Assembly (NCBI GenBank): GCA_904066235.2
Contig: CAJFCV020000006.1
Span: 1,302,001-1,366,000, forward strand
Length of the DNA stretch: 64,000 nucleotides
Source of the DNA: Bursaphelenchus xylophilus
Taxonomy: Eukaryota; Nematoda; Chromadorea; Rhabditida; Aphelenchoididae
Direction of reading: 5' to 3'
The position numbers and the translations under genes were made by a program. Of this stretch, positions 44,276 through 55,501 are shown one piece after another. The notes beneath the pieces were generated by a model that ran no database searches, was not told the origin of the DNA, and saw only the letters and a program-made list of their open reading frames with translations. Within the stretch, counting starts at the first letter, position 1, and each line of letters begins with the position of its first letter.

Positions 44276-44985
44276 CGAAAAATGGCAAGTTTATTCGCAT
44301 AGTTCTTCCTTGAATGGCTAAGCCTTGAGTCTGGATCGGAAGAAGGCTTGGAAGTCTTCATTGCGAGTGTTTCCGTCAAGTGTCAGGTTTCTAAGTGGTA
44401 TTCATACCTTGAGCATTATTGTCAAGCAGAAAATTAAAAAACTCAGCGCTTGGCTATTGAAAGAAGAATTATGCGAATAACGTTGCAATTTTTCGAGCTA
44501 GAAGAACGAAACTTTGTAGGATCGTACTTACAGGCATAATGAATAATTCGGTTGGTGGAGTTCTTTGTAGATGCCCTAAGGGCCGAAATATCCTTAAAGT
44601 ACCAAAAAAAGCACTGTAACGGTAACCATAACTCAGTTCGCTACACATCAAATAAGATGAGATTTGGCTGTCTTGTAGAGAATCGAATTTGACACACATA
44701 GACAAAAAAAAATTTGTCAATACGATCTTGCAACTTGCACTTTTGGGTTGCAGAAGGTTTAAAAATGAATTTTTTTCAATTGTCATTGCGAAGTTTATAC
44801 GACGGGGTTCCTTACAATTTATATATTTTCTGAAAGCTGGCTTTTTAATCTACTCCCATGCCAAATTTCTGCTTTTTAGCTCAAATGGCTAGCGAGATAT
44901 GGAGAGAGAAAGCAAGCGCACTACGAAAAAAATTGAAAAAGTCGCGGAGATCGGTTGTGTCCCAAAAGTACAGAATGCCGTGAGC
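44250..44985. mobile_element. Inverted-repeat element with CGGCATTCTGTACTTTTGGG ends
   Basis: CGGCATTCTGTACTTTTGGG then ACACAACCGA at 44250 is complemented at 44955-44984. Inside, 44276-44330 pairs with 44447-44500 (CGAATAAACTTGCC-type arms). No coding found between. Confidence 0.75.
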
Positions 44986-45071
44986 CGCAGCCGAGATATT
45001 CAACGGTCTTTGCGGCCGGGAGAATACGCGAATCGCGGTCAAAGAAGAAACACTTTTTGCTCATAATATCT

Positions 45072-45225
45072 TGTCGGGAAAATAACGGCGGGTCGTCGCA
45101 GCAAAATGTTAAAGAATTGGGTGCAGTTGCGCACCAAATTTCCAGGTGCGGCTTGCCGTCGCAAGGCAATCATGGGCGTTTCCAAGGCGCGGCGATCCGC
45201 CGTTATTTTCCCGACAGACTGATAT
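45072..45225. mobile_element. F1 element with CGGCGG subterminal modules on both ends
   Basis: Left TTGTCGGGAAAATAACGGCG, right CCGCCGTTATTTTCCCGACA. Both ends carry the same rare module in place of GTGGATT. Confidence 0.9.
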
Positions 45226-45828
45226 TATTGTCAGTGTTGTGCGGAAAAAATCGATTTCTTGTGAAAACATTATCGCGATAGAGACAGCCGTGAAGCTCTT
45301 CTCACCAAAACACATTTTGGCCAATTTTCGACCTAAAAATCTAACAATATGTCATCTCTGCAAAACGCAAGCTAGGAGTTTGCGTTGGGCCTCGAAAAAA
45401 TTATACTAAAGCTTTGGCTAATTTTAACTAGCCAAAAATTAAAAAATGTCAAAAAAATAAAATCAAAAAAAGTTGAGGAGCCGAGAAAAACACAAAAATA
45501 GGAAAATTATGACCTTGAAGACGCCGTTTTCATCCAGAAAAGAGTGGTTATTACGCGCTCACCTCAATTTTCCACCTCAGCCCTTCTTTTCATTAAGAAA
45601 GAATTGGATTTTAAAAAGCGCATACAGTGAAATTTCTGTACAACAAATCTCGAGAAAGCGATTTTACACCGGATACACTAAAATTGCTCGTTATAGACGG
45701 GTTTCGTTGTGTGCGAGCTCCCGTTACAGAGGATGTGTTGCCTTTATTGTGGAAGGCCTTCGTTATATAGAGGTTTCTTTTGGTCTGCAAGGTGAATGGT
45801 TGTAGATATTGGTTTGTCGGGAAAATAG
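45226..45828. other. Intergenic, F5-like debris
   Basis: TCTTGTGAAAACATTATCGC and similar strings resemble F5 interiors. No gene recognised. Confidence 0.35.
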
Positions 45829-45978
45829 TGAAAAACTTGATTTTTTCAGCGAAAACTTGATGTTTTGGCATTCTGTTGCAAGTACGAATTTTCGCGGGAA
45901 ATGCGATAATGACAAATTTTAATGCACCTTGACTGTTCTTTGAGGGAAATAAAGCGATAAAAATCAGATTTTTAAGTC
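45829..45978. repeat. Dispersed repeat, partner at 37139-37285
   Basis: Inverted homolog of the intronic GT92 copy; ends in GATAAAAATCAGATTTTT, next to an F1 end in both places. Confidence 0.85.
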
Positions 45979-46244
45979 TGTCGGGAAAATAATGTGCCCT
46001 CTGTCGCATCGAAAATTGCATCGCCGCAAAATCAAATTGCTTGTTATAATATTTCAGCGACCCTATTGATGCAGCCACATTATTTTCTCGGCTATGTAAT
46101 ATCGGTCTGTCGGGAAAATAATGTGGATTTGTAAAATTTCTCGCCTCGTCCCAGTTGCGCCCAAAATCTCCAGCTAGCCGTCGCAAAGCGATGATGGTCG
46201 GTTCCGAGGCGCGACAACTCCACATTATTTTCCCGACAGACTTT
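45979..46244. mobile_element. Two F1 elements in tandem
   Basis: 45974-46100 (hybrid interior of the GAGCAC type, right end TTATTTTCTCGGC decayed) and 46103-46244 (GTGGATT type). The second ends about 290 bp from the nekl-3 stop. Confidence 0.8.
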
Positions 46245-46530
46245 TAAGAAGTATCATCAACAAATTTCGAAAAAAAAACAAAAAATTATTTGACCTCATT
46301 AACTCGAAAAATGAAAAGGTTTGTATTTTCACTGCTTTGAAAACCAAAAAAAAAAACACCGAGTTTTTCCCCGATTAATCGTTCATCCGACGGCTTCCGA
46401 AGGCGCCGCTTTTTCGCTCCTTCGGAACAACGTCCGCTTTCTTCGAATTCCATCGTTGATCTAACAGTTTATACGAGAGTTATTGATAATAATTACAAGG
46501 TGTTTTAATGGCGTTGAGTTGGAGGAAAGT

Positions 46531-49378
46531 TCATCGTCGCCCCGAGAAGTGGGCGTTCATGTGTTCGGCGACGGTTTTCACCTGCTTCGCGCTGAAGCGC
46601 CGCTGCGGATCCGTGCAAATGCAGTTCTCGATGAGGATTTGGAGCTGGAATTTCGGAATTACGGGCGAAATTTTGCATAACGACACAATTTTTTTATAAA
46701 AATTATTTTTTTCGAAAAATCTGTTTTTTCATTTTTTTTTTCATTTTCCACAAAAAAGCATGATTCTCTCTCTCTACATAAGCGCCAGAAAATTGATAAT
46801 TTACCTGTTTGGAATACAGATCCGATGGGATGGGAGGGTAGTCGCAGCGCTCGATCTTCCTCACCAACGCATAGAGATTTGTTTTTTCGGCGTAGAATGG
46901 TGATTGTAGCGCCGCCATCTGAAAATAATATTGATAAACTGTGATTCACAGATTTTTTGCTACACATTTCAAAGAGCGTGACTTATGCCGTGGCGCACAG
47001 TCGACGCACTTTTTGAAAAAGTCAAGAAGATGAGTAACAGATGAGTGGGAAAGCCTACCTCGTAAAGAAGACAGCCCAAACTCCACACGTCGGATTTGAA
47101 ATTGTATCCTTGCTCGACCATTCGCTCGGGTGACCTAAAAAATGCTAAAATCTGTTTAAGAAAGAAATTCTCAAAGACTCACACTCAGATTTCCATTAAA
47201 CTTTGCACACACGATTTTTACAAACTACTATTTCGTCGGTCAGCCTGCTAGCTTTTACAAAAAAATCGACTTACATGTAATACGGTGTGCCGACGAAAGA
47301 ATGGGCCTGATTTGTCTGCATACTGAAGAATCGGCCGAGTCCCAGGTCCCCCAATTTGGCGACGCCTTTCACCGTGATGAACACATTGGCCGGCTTGATG
47401 TCTGAAGTGCAAAGATGATGTTTAAAAGATCATTGTTTTTTTCATAAAGTGCATGGACATTTTGCCTCTTTCGTACAGTGAATTTTGACCTTTTTCCCAT
47501 GCTTGTCGCCAGTGCACAGCGTATTTAGTGCGTTCGCGATAAAAGGCAGAAAAAAACGTCTACGCACTTTATGAAACTACTAATATGGCAAATTTATGAA
47601 ACATATGAGTCACAAAGTCTCACCTCGATGCATGATGCTCATGTCGTGCATGTACGTCAAGCCGCGAGCTATCTGAACAAAGTATTTCCAGATCGTCTTC
47701 TCCGGCACTAATCGGCGGTTCTTCTTGAAGGTCTGAGAGGAAATTTACGGTATCAAAACTTTCTACAATCTGTCGCTTACCTTCAGCATTCCATGCAAAT
47801 CTCCGCCATCGGCCAGTTCAAGGACAATGTACAAAAAGTCTTGATTCTGAAAAACGAAATTAACAGGGGAAGTACCCCAAGTGCGACGCTCAGATTTCGA
47901 TGAAACTTGGCACAAATTTAGAATAGTTTTTTCTAAGATATATGCGAGAATCTTAGCTCGCGCTTTGCAGAAACAACCGAGATTTTTAGTCCGAAAGTCG
48001 GCGAAAATTTGACACTTTTTGCAGAATTTCGACACAAAAAGTTTCATGCTTATTCCTATTGTAATGGGTAATGCTTCCACAAGAAATGAATTTTTTCCGT
48101 ACGAAACTAGCGAAGTTATGGCCAAAAAGTGTTTTTCTCTCTGACCGCTCTCCGCGGTTAGCATGCTCTCTCGACGGCAAAGATCGTCCAATATCTCGGC
48201 GGCGCTTGCAAAGCGCGAGCTAAAACTTTCAGGAATTGATACTTAGTCCATGCCCGACGTGTGTGCAAAATTTAAAGAAAATCTGAGCGTCGCACTTGGG
48301 GTACTTCCCTTGTAAGTAAAAAATTGGTTTTGCCGCGATATAATTTATTTTCTCGGCGGCGATGCAATTTTCGCTGCGACAGAGTGCTCATTATTTTCCC
48401 GACAGACTGATACTGCAAACTCGGTACAGCGTAATTTTGGTCTACGGGCGAAAAAAACCGTCAGAACTTTTCTCGCAAATGCCCCTTTCTTAAATATTTA
48501 TATATGCACATTGGAACTGCTAAATTTGATATCGTAAGGCTTGTCAAGATTTCAGGGTTTACTTTAGCTCAGCTTCGCCTTTACAAACCAAAATTAGGCG
48601 GCTAATTTTTGCATATTCTGGATCAGAAAAATTTTTGGGTTTTTTGATGTAAATATGTCACGGCCTGCAACTCCATACACCAGAGAAATAATACTTTCCT
48701 GGTATAGGAAAAATTACTCTAAATTGATGCCAAGCTTCATTAAAATCTGAGCGTCGCACTTCGGACACTGCCCTTCTACAGTGGGGGACCTGATCCAGTG
48801 GCAAAAAATGTACCATTTTGCATCCAGGAAGTAACAAAAAAATATGGCAAAATACCTTCCTCTACAAGTGAAAAAAACTCCGGTTTCAAAAACGCGCCCG
48901 CTTTTTTTTATGGGGATAAAGGACGCGCCTTCAAAACGAAGTTTTTTCACTTGGAGAGGGAAGCATTTTGACACATTTTTGACACTTCTCGGGTGCAAAA
49001 TGATACGTTTTTTGCCACTGGAACCGACCCCCACAGTAATATCATTTCACTCACCTTATCCTCAAACGACACGTAGTATCGGATGATATTCTCGTGTCGG
49101 AGCCGCTGCAACAGGTCCATTTCCTTTCGGCAATCGTCCTTCGACTTCTTGTCCTTCAACATGCTCATCTAAAAATTCAAAAACATCAAATTCCAGTAGC
49201 CAACACTTACCTGAATCCTCTTTATCGCATAGTGCGTTCCGTCGCCCAGAAACTTGGCCTTGTAGCACTCGGCGAACTGGCCTTTGCCCAGCTTTCCCTT
49301 CATCTCGAAGTCGTTCAGGGTGTAGGGCTTGGCCGGGTCCAGTCCGTTCTTCGCACTCGCGTACATCGCGTTGAACAT
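46531..49378 (-). CDS. nekl-3: NIMA-related kinase, NEK6/NEK7 type (NEKL-3 ortholog)
   Basis: Serine/threonine kinase; C. elegans NEKL-3 acts with NEKL-2 and MLT scaffolds in endocytosis and molting. Eight exons join in phase: 49378-49211, 49168-49055, 47846-47781, 47732-47624, 47401-47275, 47134-47059, 46918-46805 and 46644-46531, giving 295 aa, close to NEK7 (302). It has a short N-terminus and then only a kinase domain: [17 protein letters not shown]-equivalent [26 protein letters not shown], catalytic [15 protein letters not shown] (not DFG) in [44 protein letters not shown] and [14 protein letters not shown]. The DLG and the short tail are typical of NEK6/7, which lack the long regulatory C-terminus of other NEKs. 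Introns contain F2, F3 and F5 copies; intron 2 alone is 1.2 kb. Confidence 0.95.
47437..47585. mobile_element. F3 element in nekl-3 intron 4
   Basis: CATAAAGTGCATGGACATTT left, GTCTACGCACTTTATGAAAC right. Confidence 0.8.
47863..48412. mobile_element. F5 element plus F1 right half in nekl-3 intron 2
   Basis: F5 at 47863-48315 (ACAGGGGAAGTACCCCAAGT to CACTTGGGGTACTTCCCTTG). An F1 GAGCAC-type right half follows, ending GCTCATTATTTTCCCGACAG. Confidence 0.9.
48777..49038. mobile_element. F2 element in nekl-3 intron 2
   Basis: TACAGTGGGGGACCTGATCC left end; the right end CACTGGAACCGACCCCCAC is partly diverged. Confidence 0.85.
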
Positions 49379-49560
49379 GGCGAAAAAATTACGGGAAGTT
49401 TGTTGAAAAGGTGGTCAAAAAAGGGCTAATTGAATCTACAGTAGACGTATGGTATGTTGAGAAAAGGGGTGAAAGACGAAGGAGCTGAAAGGTAAACCAT
49501 TTTATTTTATATGTTGTAAGACCCCACGGATTCAAATGGCGTAAAAGTTAATAGTAAAAA
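49379..49560. promoter_or_regulatory. 5' flank of nekl-3
   Basis: Short unique region between the nekl-3 ATG and the duplicated block. Promoter role is inferred from position only. Confidence 0.3.
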
Positions 49561-49561
49561 G

Positions 49562-49911
49562 TCAAAGTCAGTAGGTACTTTTTGAAAAATGCAATAACAA
49601 AATAACACCCATGAGTCAATGTTATGAAAGTTTGGGCAAAAAGTGCAAAAACTTTACTACGAAAAGTCTCCGAACTTCATGAAAACACTAACACTTGGTG
49701 TTGGGATAACTCCGTCGGGAAAATAATGTGGATTTATCAAAGTCAGTAGGTACTTTTTGAAAAATGCAATAACAAAATAACGCCCATTAGTCAATGTTAT
49801 GAAGGTATGGGCAAAAAGTGCAAAAAACTTTACTACGAAAAGTCTCCGAACTTCATGAAAACACTAACACTTGGTGTTGGGATAACTCCGTCGGGAAAAT
49901 AATGTAGATTT
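49562..49911. repeat. 175-bp direct tandem duplication including an F1 module
   Basis: AAGTCAGTAGGTACTTTTTG and about 150 following bases to ACTCCGTCGGGAAAATAATG occur at 49564 and again at 49739 with few differences. Confidence 0.95.
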
Positions 49912-50235
49912 ATCGGTCTGTCGGGAAAATAATGGGGATTTATCAGTCTGTCGGGAAAATAATGTGGATTTATCGGTCTGTCTTGAAAATAATGTGGAGT
50001 TATCAGTCTGTCGGGAAAATAATGTGGTTTTATTGGTCTGTCATGAAAATAGCGTGAATTTATCAATCTGTCGGGGAAATAATGTGGATTAACAGTCTGT
50101 CGGGAAAATAATGTGGATTTATCAGTCTGTCGGGAAAATAATGTGGATTATTGGTCTGTCATGAAAATAATATGGATTTATCAATCTGTCGGGGAAATGA
50201 TGTGGATTAACAGTCTGTCGAGAAAATAATGTTGA
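49890..50235. repeat. F1 array, about twelve units
   Basis: TCTGTCGGGAAAATAATGTG units of 28-30 bp; several pairs share variants (TCTGTCATGAAAATA, TCTGTCGGGGAAATAATGTG) in the same order, showing block duplication. Confidence 0.95.
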
Positions 50236-50790
50236 TTTATCAGTCTGTCGGGAAAAGAATGTTGATTCGCTGTGCCTTGCAATCGCTCGTCATCGACTTT
50301 TTTCCGTGCCTCCGACAAAGCGAGGCATTACGAAAAATCCACATTATTTTCCCGACAGACTGCTGCGACTGCGGCGAGCAATTTTTCGACCAAAAAAAAG
50401 ACCCTTCTTTTCTTCTCGACAACAAAATTGTGGAATGTCGAGATATTCAACGACCTTCGTGGCCGAGAGAGTACACGAAAAGGGGAGATCTGTAAAAGAT
50501 GTAAAAGTAAGAGCTTTTTGGCTATATCTTTTGTCGTTTTCGCATGAAAAAAATCGGTTTTTAGTGGAAAAGTTACGTACTATACGATAGAATTAGATGT
50601 AAAATTTTTCATGTAAAACTTTGCAAAAAAATGTAAAATTTTTGCTGACGTTTGACCAAAAAGTCCTGGTAGTTTCCGCAAAGTGCAAGCTAGGATTTCA
50701 CATCTCAGAAAAAAATAACTCTAAATGTGTCCTAAATTCATTAAAATCTGAGCACAGCACTTTGAGAACCCCACTAAAACCCTGCCGTTT
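50236..50790. mobile_element. F1 element followed by F5-like half
   Basis: F1 at 50247-50362 (AATGTTGATTCGCTG to AATCCACATTATTTTCCCG). F5 interior from about 50435 (GTCGAGATATTCAACGACC) to CTGAGCACAGCACTTTGAG at about 50765. Confidence 0.75.
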
Positions 50791-51130
50791 CCCCGTTTTC
50801 CCGCCCCTTTATGTCCAAAAACCTCCCATGGAATCAGAACCGTGACTAAAATACAAAGTCTGAAACACATTCTCATGTGCTCCGCATGCGGTTGAATCCC
50901 TAAAACCATGGGAAAATGTGCCAGACTTGTGCTAAATCAAAGACTAAAACGTTCCAAAATTATTAATTTTCGGAATTCTCTTGCATCGAAAATTCAATGA
51001 AGGAAAACGGCTGGTATCTTGACGTGCCAACCACTCAGAAGTGTGGGGAAATATACAGCTGAGAAACAAGATTTACTCAGGTAAAAACACAGTATCTTCT
51101 TGGAAAAGGAGTGTTGAATATCTTGCAAGA
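50791..51130. other. Intergenic, nothing recognised
   Basis: No repeat end or coding signal that I can support. Confidence 0.35.
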
Positions 51131-51136
51131 AAATAT

Positions 51137-51665
51137 CAGTCTGTCGGGAAAATAATGTGGGTTTGTGAATCGCCAATTATCGCAATTATATGCAACAAGC
51201 CGGGAAGTTTTGCTGCGACAATTCCTCATTATTTTTCCGACAAACAGATGGTCTTACTACATAGTCTTTCCATAAAGTGCGTGGACTTTTTTCGTCGTCG
51301 CCGCGATATTCCGATTGTACGGTGCAAAAAGTGAACCGCACGGTGCAAAATGGGTGTTTTCGACTAGCGATAAAAAGTCTGCGGACTTTATGGAAAGAGT
51401 TATAATATATGTGTTACATTTTCAGGAATTGAAATGAGCGCTATCGACAAAATGTGCGCAAAATTTAAAGGAAATCCGAGCGGTCAAGTTTGAACACTTC
51501 CCTTGAAAAAATAAATCAAGTTTTATCAGTCTGTCGGGAAAATAATGAGCCCTTTGACGCATCGAAAATCGAACGGTCGCCGAGAAAATGAATTGTGAAA
51601 AAATTGAGTTGCTTCCACTTCAGCGACGCGACGCTTCGCTCATTACTTTCCCGACAGACATCAAA
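51137..51665. mobile_element. F1, F3, F5 tail and F1 in series
   Basis: F1 at 51137-51248; F3 at 51255-51405 (CCATAAAGTGCGTGGAC to GCGGACTTTATGGAAAG); F5 tail at 51420-51505; F1 GAGCAC type at 51525-51660. Confidence 0.75.
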
Positions 51666-52000
51666 AAAGTTAACGTTCTAAACACAGCAAAATTTCCAAC
51701 AAAAAAGAAGATCTTTTGAGCTCAAATTCGGTCAACAGTGACTTACAATATTCCCCACCCACAAGGTCTCCAAATATCCAAATTTCGAAAAATTCATTAT
51801 GCTTTCAACACCTTCTTACAGGCTTTTTACAAAGCTCTCAAACTCTTTCTACGAACTTCTCAAACTTACAAAGTTTAAACCGTTCGAAAGCCTCCCCGGG
51901 AATTCCCGCACAAAAGCCGAAAAGAAGCCGGGTCGGTGGCGGAATCTGCGATTCTGCACACTTTTTTTGAACGAAAGCCCCGCTTGGAAAATAATATTTA
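51666..52000. other. Unassigned
   Basis: Contains moderately GC-rich sequence 3' of the exon at 52001-52101. No gene recognised. Confidence 0.3.
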
Positions 52001-52101
52001 TTACGAACCCATCACCAAGGCGACTTTGGGGTTCTCAATTTTTGCGGGGAAAACGAGACGAAAGAAGGGGGGAACTACAAACTTGAAGGAGCCGTGATTG
52101 T
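52001..52101 (-). CDS. Possible terminal exon of an unrecognised gene
   Basis: A CATTCCCCAG acceptor on the minus strand opens a frame reading NHGSFKFVVPPFFRLVF, PAKIENPKVALVMGS and a TAA that is part of an AATAAA (52002-51997), the same arrangement as in rom-5. Codons are typical for this genome (GTC, GCC, CTC, AAG). I do not recognise the family. Upstream exons would lie beyond the inverted-repeat element at 52169-52950, possibly including 53706-53791. Confidence 0.35.
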
Positions 52102-52168
52102 CTGGGGAATGGGTAATGACGAAAACAGAGGAGTGACAGGCCGTTTATGGCACTTATTGGGGGCGCTA

Positions 52169-52950
52169 CGACATTTCGGGTCAGGGACAACTCGGGTCGC
52201 GACAACTCGGGTCAACGATACCGTTTAATATTTTCGCTTCGGGGCTGGGAAAAAAGAATTTTTTGGTGAATTTGAGAAATTTTTGAAATATTTTCGCTTC
52301 GGGACTGGGAAAAAAGAATTTTTTGGTGAATTTGAGAAATTTTTCAAATGTTTTCGCTTCAAGAACTGGGGAAAAGAATTTTTGGGGAATTGAGGTTTAT
52401 TTTTAAAATTTTTTTAGGAAAATAGTGTATAAGCGATGAGTAAATTAGAAAATCATATCCATTTGTTTTAACTGGAAGCACGGGATTTAAACGCAGACAG
52501 TGCCAGAGAGTGGAGTAAGAAGATAGTCGTAATGGTTGTATGCACATAACGATTTTCTTATTTGCTCCTCGTTTATAAACACTATTTTCCCAAAAAATTT
52601 TTAAAATAAACCTCAATTACCTCTAAAATAACTATTTATCTAAAAAATTAAAGAAATAACATTTGTACCTTATGTAAAATAAAATTGTAACATTCAGTAC
52701 AAAAAAATCCTTTTCCCACGTCCCGAAGCGAAAACATTTCAAAAATTTGTTGAAACTATCCAAAAAATTCTTTTTTCCAAGTCCCGAAGCGAAAACATTT
52801 CAAAAATTTCTCAAATTCACCAAAAAAATTCTTTTTTCCCAGTCCCGAAGCGAAAATATTAAACGGTATCGTTGACCCGAGGTGTCGTTGACCCGAAGTG
52901 TCGTTGACCCGAGTTGTCGCGACCCGAGTTGTCCCTGACCCGAAATGTCG
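52169..52950. mobile_element. 782-bp inverted-repeat element with CGACATTTCGGGTCAGGG ends
   Basis: Left end CGACATTTCGGGTCAGGGAC, right end complementary. Each arm also carries repeated ACTCGGGTC motifs and two or three tandem copies of TTTTCGCTTCGGGACTGGG plus AAAAAAGAATTTTTTGG. The central 340 bp has no recognised coding. Confidence 0.9.
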
Positions 52951-53044
52951 GGACGCGTTATTGGGCAGTGGGAATGTCGCGGAAATCTCTCTGAAAGGTG
53001 GGTGTTCGAAGGGTCAAAATTATGAGAAAATTTGGGCAAAAGAC

Positions 53045-53700
53045 TATTAGTTTGTCGGGAAAATAATGTGGATTTGTCGCAGCGAAATATCTTGCTTTGT
53101 CGCTTCCGCGGACCAAATTTTCAGCCGCGGCCAGACGTCGCAAAGCGTGGATTTCTCAAAATAATGTGGAGGAAAAAATGTCTCTGCACATTGTGAAAAA
53201 AATACTCGGGAAAATAATGTGGATTATCTCCAGCTATGGCTGGCCGTCGCAAAGCGATGATGGGCGATTCCAAGGCGCGACGAATCCACATTATTTTTCC
53301 GACGAATGTGACACTTTGAAAGCCAATGTGGATTTATCAGTCTGTCGGGAAAATAATGTGGATTTATCTTTCTGTCGGGAAAATAATGTGGATTTGCCGC
53401 AGCAAAGTATCTTGCCTGCTACCGCGCACCAAATTTTCAGCTATGGCTGGAAGGCGATGATGGGCGATTCCAAGGCACGGCGAATCCACATTATTTTCAC
53501 GACGGATGTGGCACTTTGCAACCGGAATATCGCCGCCAGTCTGTCGGGAAAATAATGTGGATTTTTCGGTTTCTCGCGAAAATAATGTGGATTTTTCAGT
53601 TTGTCGGGAAAATAATGTGGATTTGTAAAATCCAAATCTCGCAGAACGATGATGGGCGATTCCAAGGCGCGACGAATCCACATTATTTTCCCGACAGACT
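53045..53700. repeat. Cluster of F1 elements and modules
   Basis: At least eight F1 ends, including AGCTATGGCTGG interiors shared by the copies near 53215 and 53425, which are about 175 bp duplicates of each other. Right ends at 53290, 53490 and 53690. Confidence 0.85.
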
Positions 53701-53705
53701 GATAC

Positions 53706-54740
53706 CTTTTTGCACGTCGCGCTTTCATTCTCCCATATTTCTGAACTTTTGTTGGCGCTAGACCTTGAATTTGCATAAGTTCGCTCATTCCCTATAAAAG
53801 CCACGGATTTGATCATCTTATAATCACTTTTTCCTGCTGTGTTGCAAATAAATATTATACGTTTCTCCTTGGTCTTGTCTAGAGGTGGCAATTGGGCCGG
53901 GCCTGAGCAGATTTGAAAAAGCCCTGGGCCGGCCTGACCGCTTCGGCCCGCGGGCCGGGTCGACACTTTCGGCCCGGCCCGGCCCGGAAGGTAGATAAGT
54001 AAAAAATTTTTAATGCTAAACCAGCAAAATAAAGCACAAATGCTTTGTAGAATGGATGGAAATTAGATTAAACCTTTTTTGACTTATACGCTGTTTTACT
54101 ACCTTTTAAAATTATGTATATGCATATGTAACTTATTATGTATATGTAAAATCCCACCCAAATATGCAAGGGTCGGGCAAAAATCTTCGAATTTTTTTAT
54201 GATAAATTTAAAAATTTCACTGTAATTTTGATTCCTTGATGTAAATGAAAGTGTTTAAACAGTTTTTGGTTAACGATGTACCTTATAACGTCCATACTTT
54301 TATATAGCTAACTTCCTATAGGATTAAAAAATTCAACACAATCCAACTTTTTGGCTAGGCTTTAGCTACCTCTGCGGATGTTCCAGTCATTCGACTAGAC
54401 TTTTTAATTTCACGCAGACACACGTAAAAACCTTCCGGAAATCATAAGAACTTCCATTAGAAAGTGCAAAGACTTTTATCCAACTTTTCTGTATTAGCGG
54501 GCCAAACCGGGCCGGGCCGGGCCGGGCCGGCCTGGGCTTTCATCGGGCCGGGCCGGGCCGGGCCTGAGCAAATTTGAAAAAGCCCTGGGCCGGCCTGGTC
54601 ACTTCGGCCCGCGGGCCGGGCCGCAAAAATCGGCCCGGCCCGGCCCGATTGCCACCTCTAGTCTTGTCTTCTTCGACCGGTCGGTCCCACTTCAAATCCC
54701 CTTCTCCCCTGGTCAGCGAGTATATGGGGGCTCGCCTATT
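53706..54740 (-). pseudogene. Possible gene remnant split by a hAT-like element
   Basis: An exon-like piece at 53791-53706 lies between a TTTTATAG acceptor and a GTATCA donor; one frame reads MSELMQIQGLAPTKVQKYGR, which resembles the end of an HRDC domain (RecQ/RNase D families). Another frame is also open. Upstream, 54735-54669 (YSLTRGEGDLKWDRPVEED in one frame) continues across the element's target site, so removing the insertion joins two open pieces. Frames cannot be settled by eye, and the HRDC resemblance is weak. Confidence 0.25.
53880..54660. mobile_element. hAT-like non-autonomous element, 8-bp target duplication
   Basis: Terminal inverted repeats TAGAGGTGGCAATTGGGCC and complement; flanks GTCTTGTC at 53872-53879 and 54661-54668, a perfect 8-bp duplication as in hAT elements. 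781 bp. GGGCCGGGCC runs near both ends; the AT-rich centre has no transposase frame. Confidence 0.93.
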
Positions 54741-55043
54741 AGCATTTTCATAAAGTGCCTGGACTTGTTTTCGCTTTCGCACAGTGCATCTTGAACTTTT
54801 GTCGCCAACGCACTGTGGATTTTTGTCTTCGCGCACCGTGCAAGCGTCGAAAAAGCCGATTGCACTGTGCACATTTTTGATCAAAATCGCCGCGGCGCAG
54901 TTGAGAAAAGCTTACGTTGCAGCGATATTTCAAATGCACAGTGCAAAACCAAAGAAAGGTCAATGCACGGTGCAAAAAATCGCGGGCGTTTGTGCACAGT
55001 GCGCGCAGCGACAAAAGTCCAGGCACTTTGTGAAAATGCTAAT
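54735..55043. mobile_element. F3 element
   Basis: AGCATTTTCATAAAGTGCCT left and GGCACTTTGTGAAAATGCTA right; interior rich in GCACAGTGC and GCACTGTGC. Confidence 0.88.
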
Positions 55044-55500
55044 ATCGAAGCCGGAACGCCGTGAGTCCAAGTAACGGTGTGGGTTACGTATATACCCAAT
55101 TCCTGCCTTCTGTCAAACCAAATTTAAGCTTCGCTCGCTCGAATAAACCTTGTTACGACAACCAAATTCAAGCTGGCAATATTAATTTAAATCTGTAATT
55201 AACTTTTTTGAAAAAATAATTTGAACCAACACATGACAATTGCCATGTGACGGTGTACTTTGTTTATTATTCATTTTTTTACGTATCCTCTATATACATG
55301 TACTATAGTGTGTGTTTTGTGTTTTACGCACGTCCCCCGTGCAGCTCAAATTTTCTAATCTAGTAAGGAAGCATCAAGGTACAATATTTTTGTTACATCG
55401 CTAATTGAAAAGATGCTAATCCCAAGATTTTTGTGTCAAGTATAATCCCTAAAAATCATGCAGTTTCCTCTTCTTATGTACATATTTTTACTATATATTA
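55044..55500. other. Intergenic, nothing recognised
   Basis: AT-rich; no repeat end or coding signal. Confidence 0.4.
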
Positions 55501-55501
55501 G

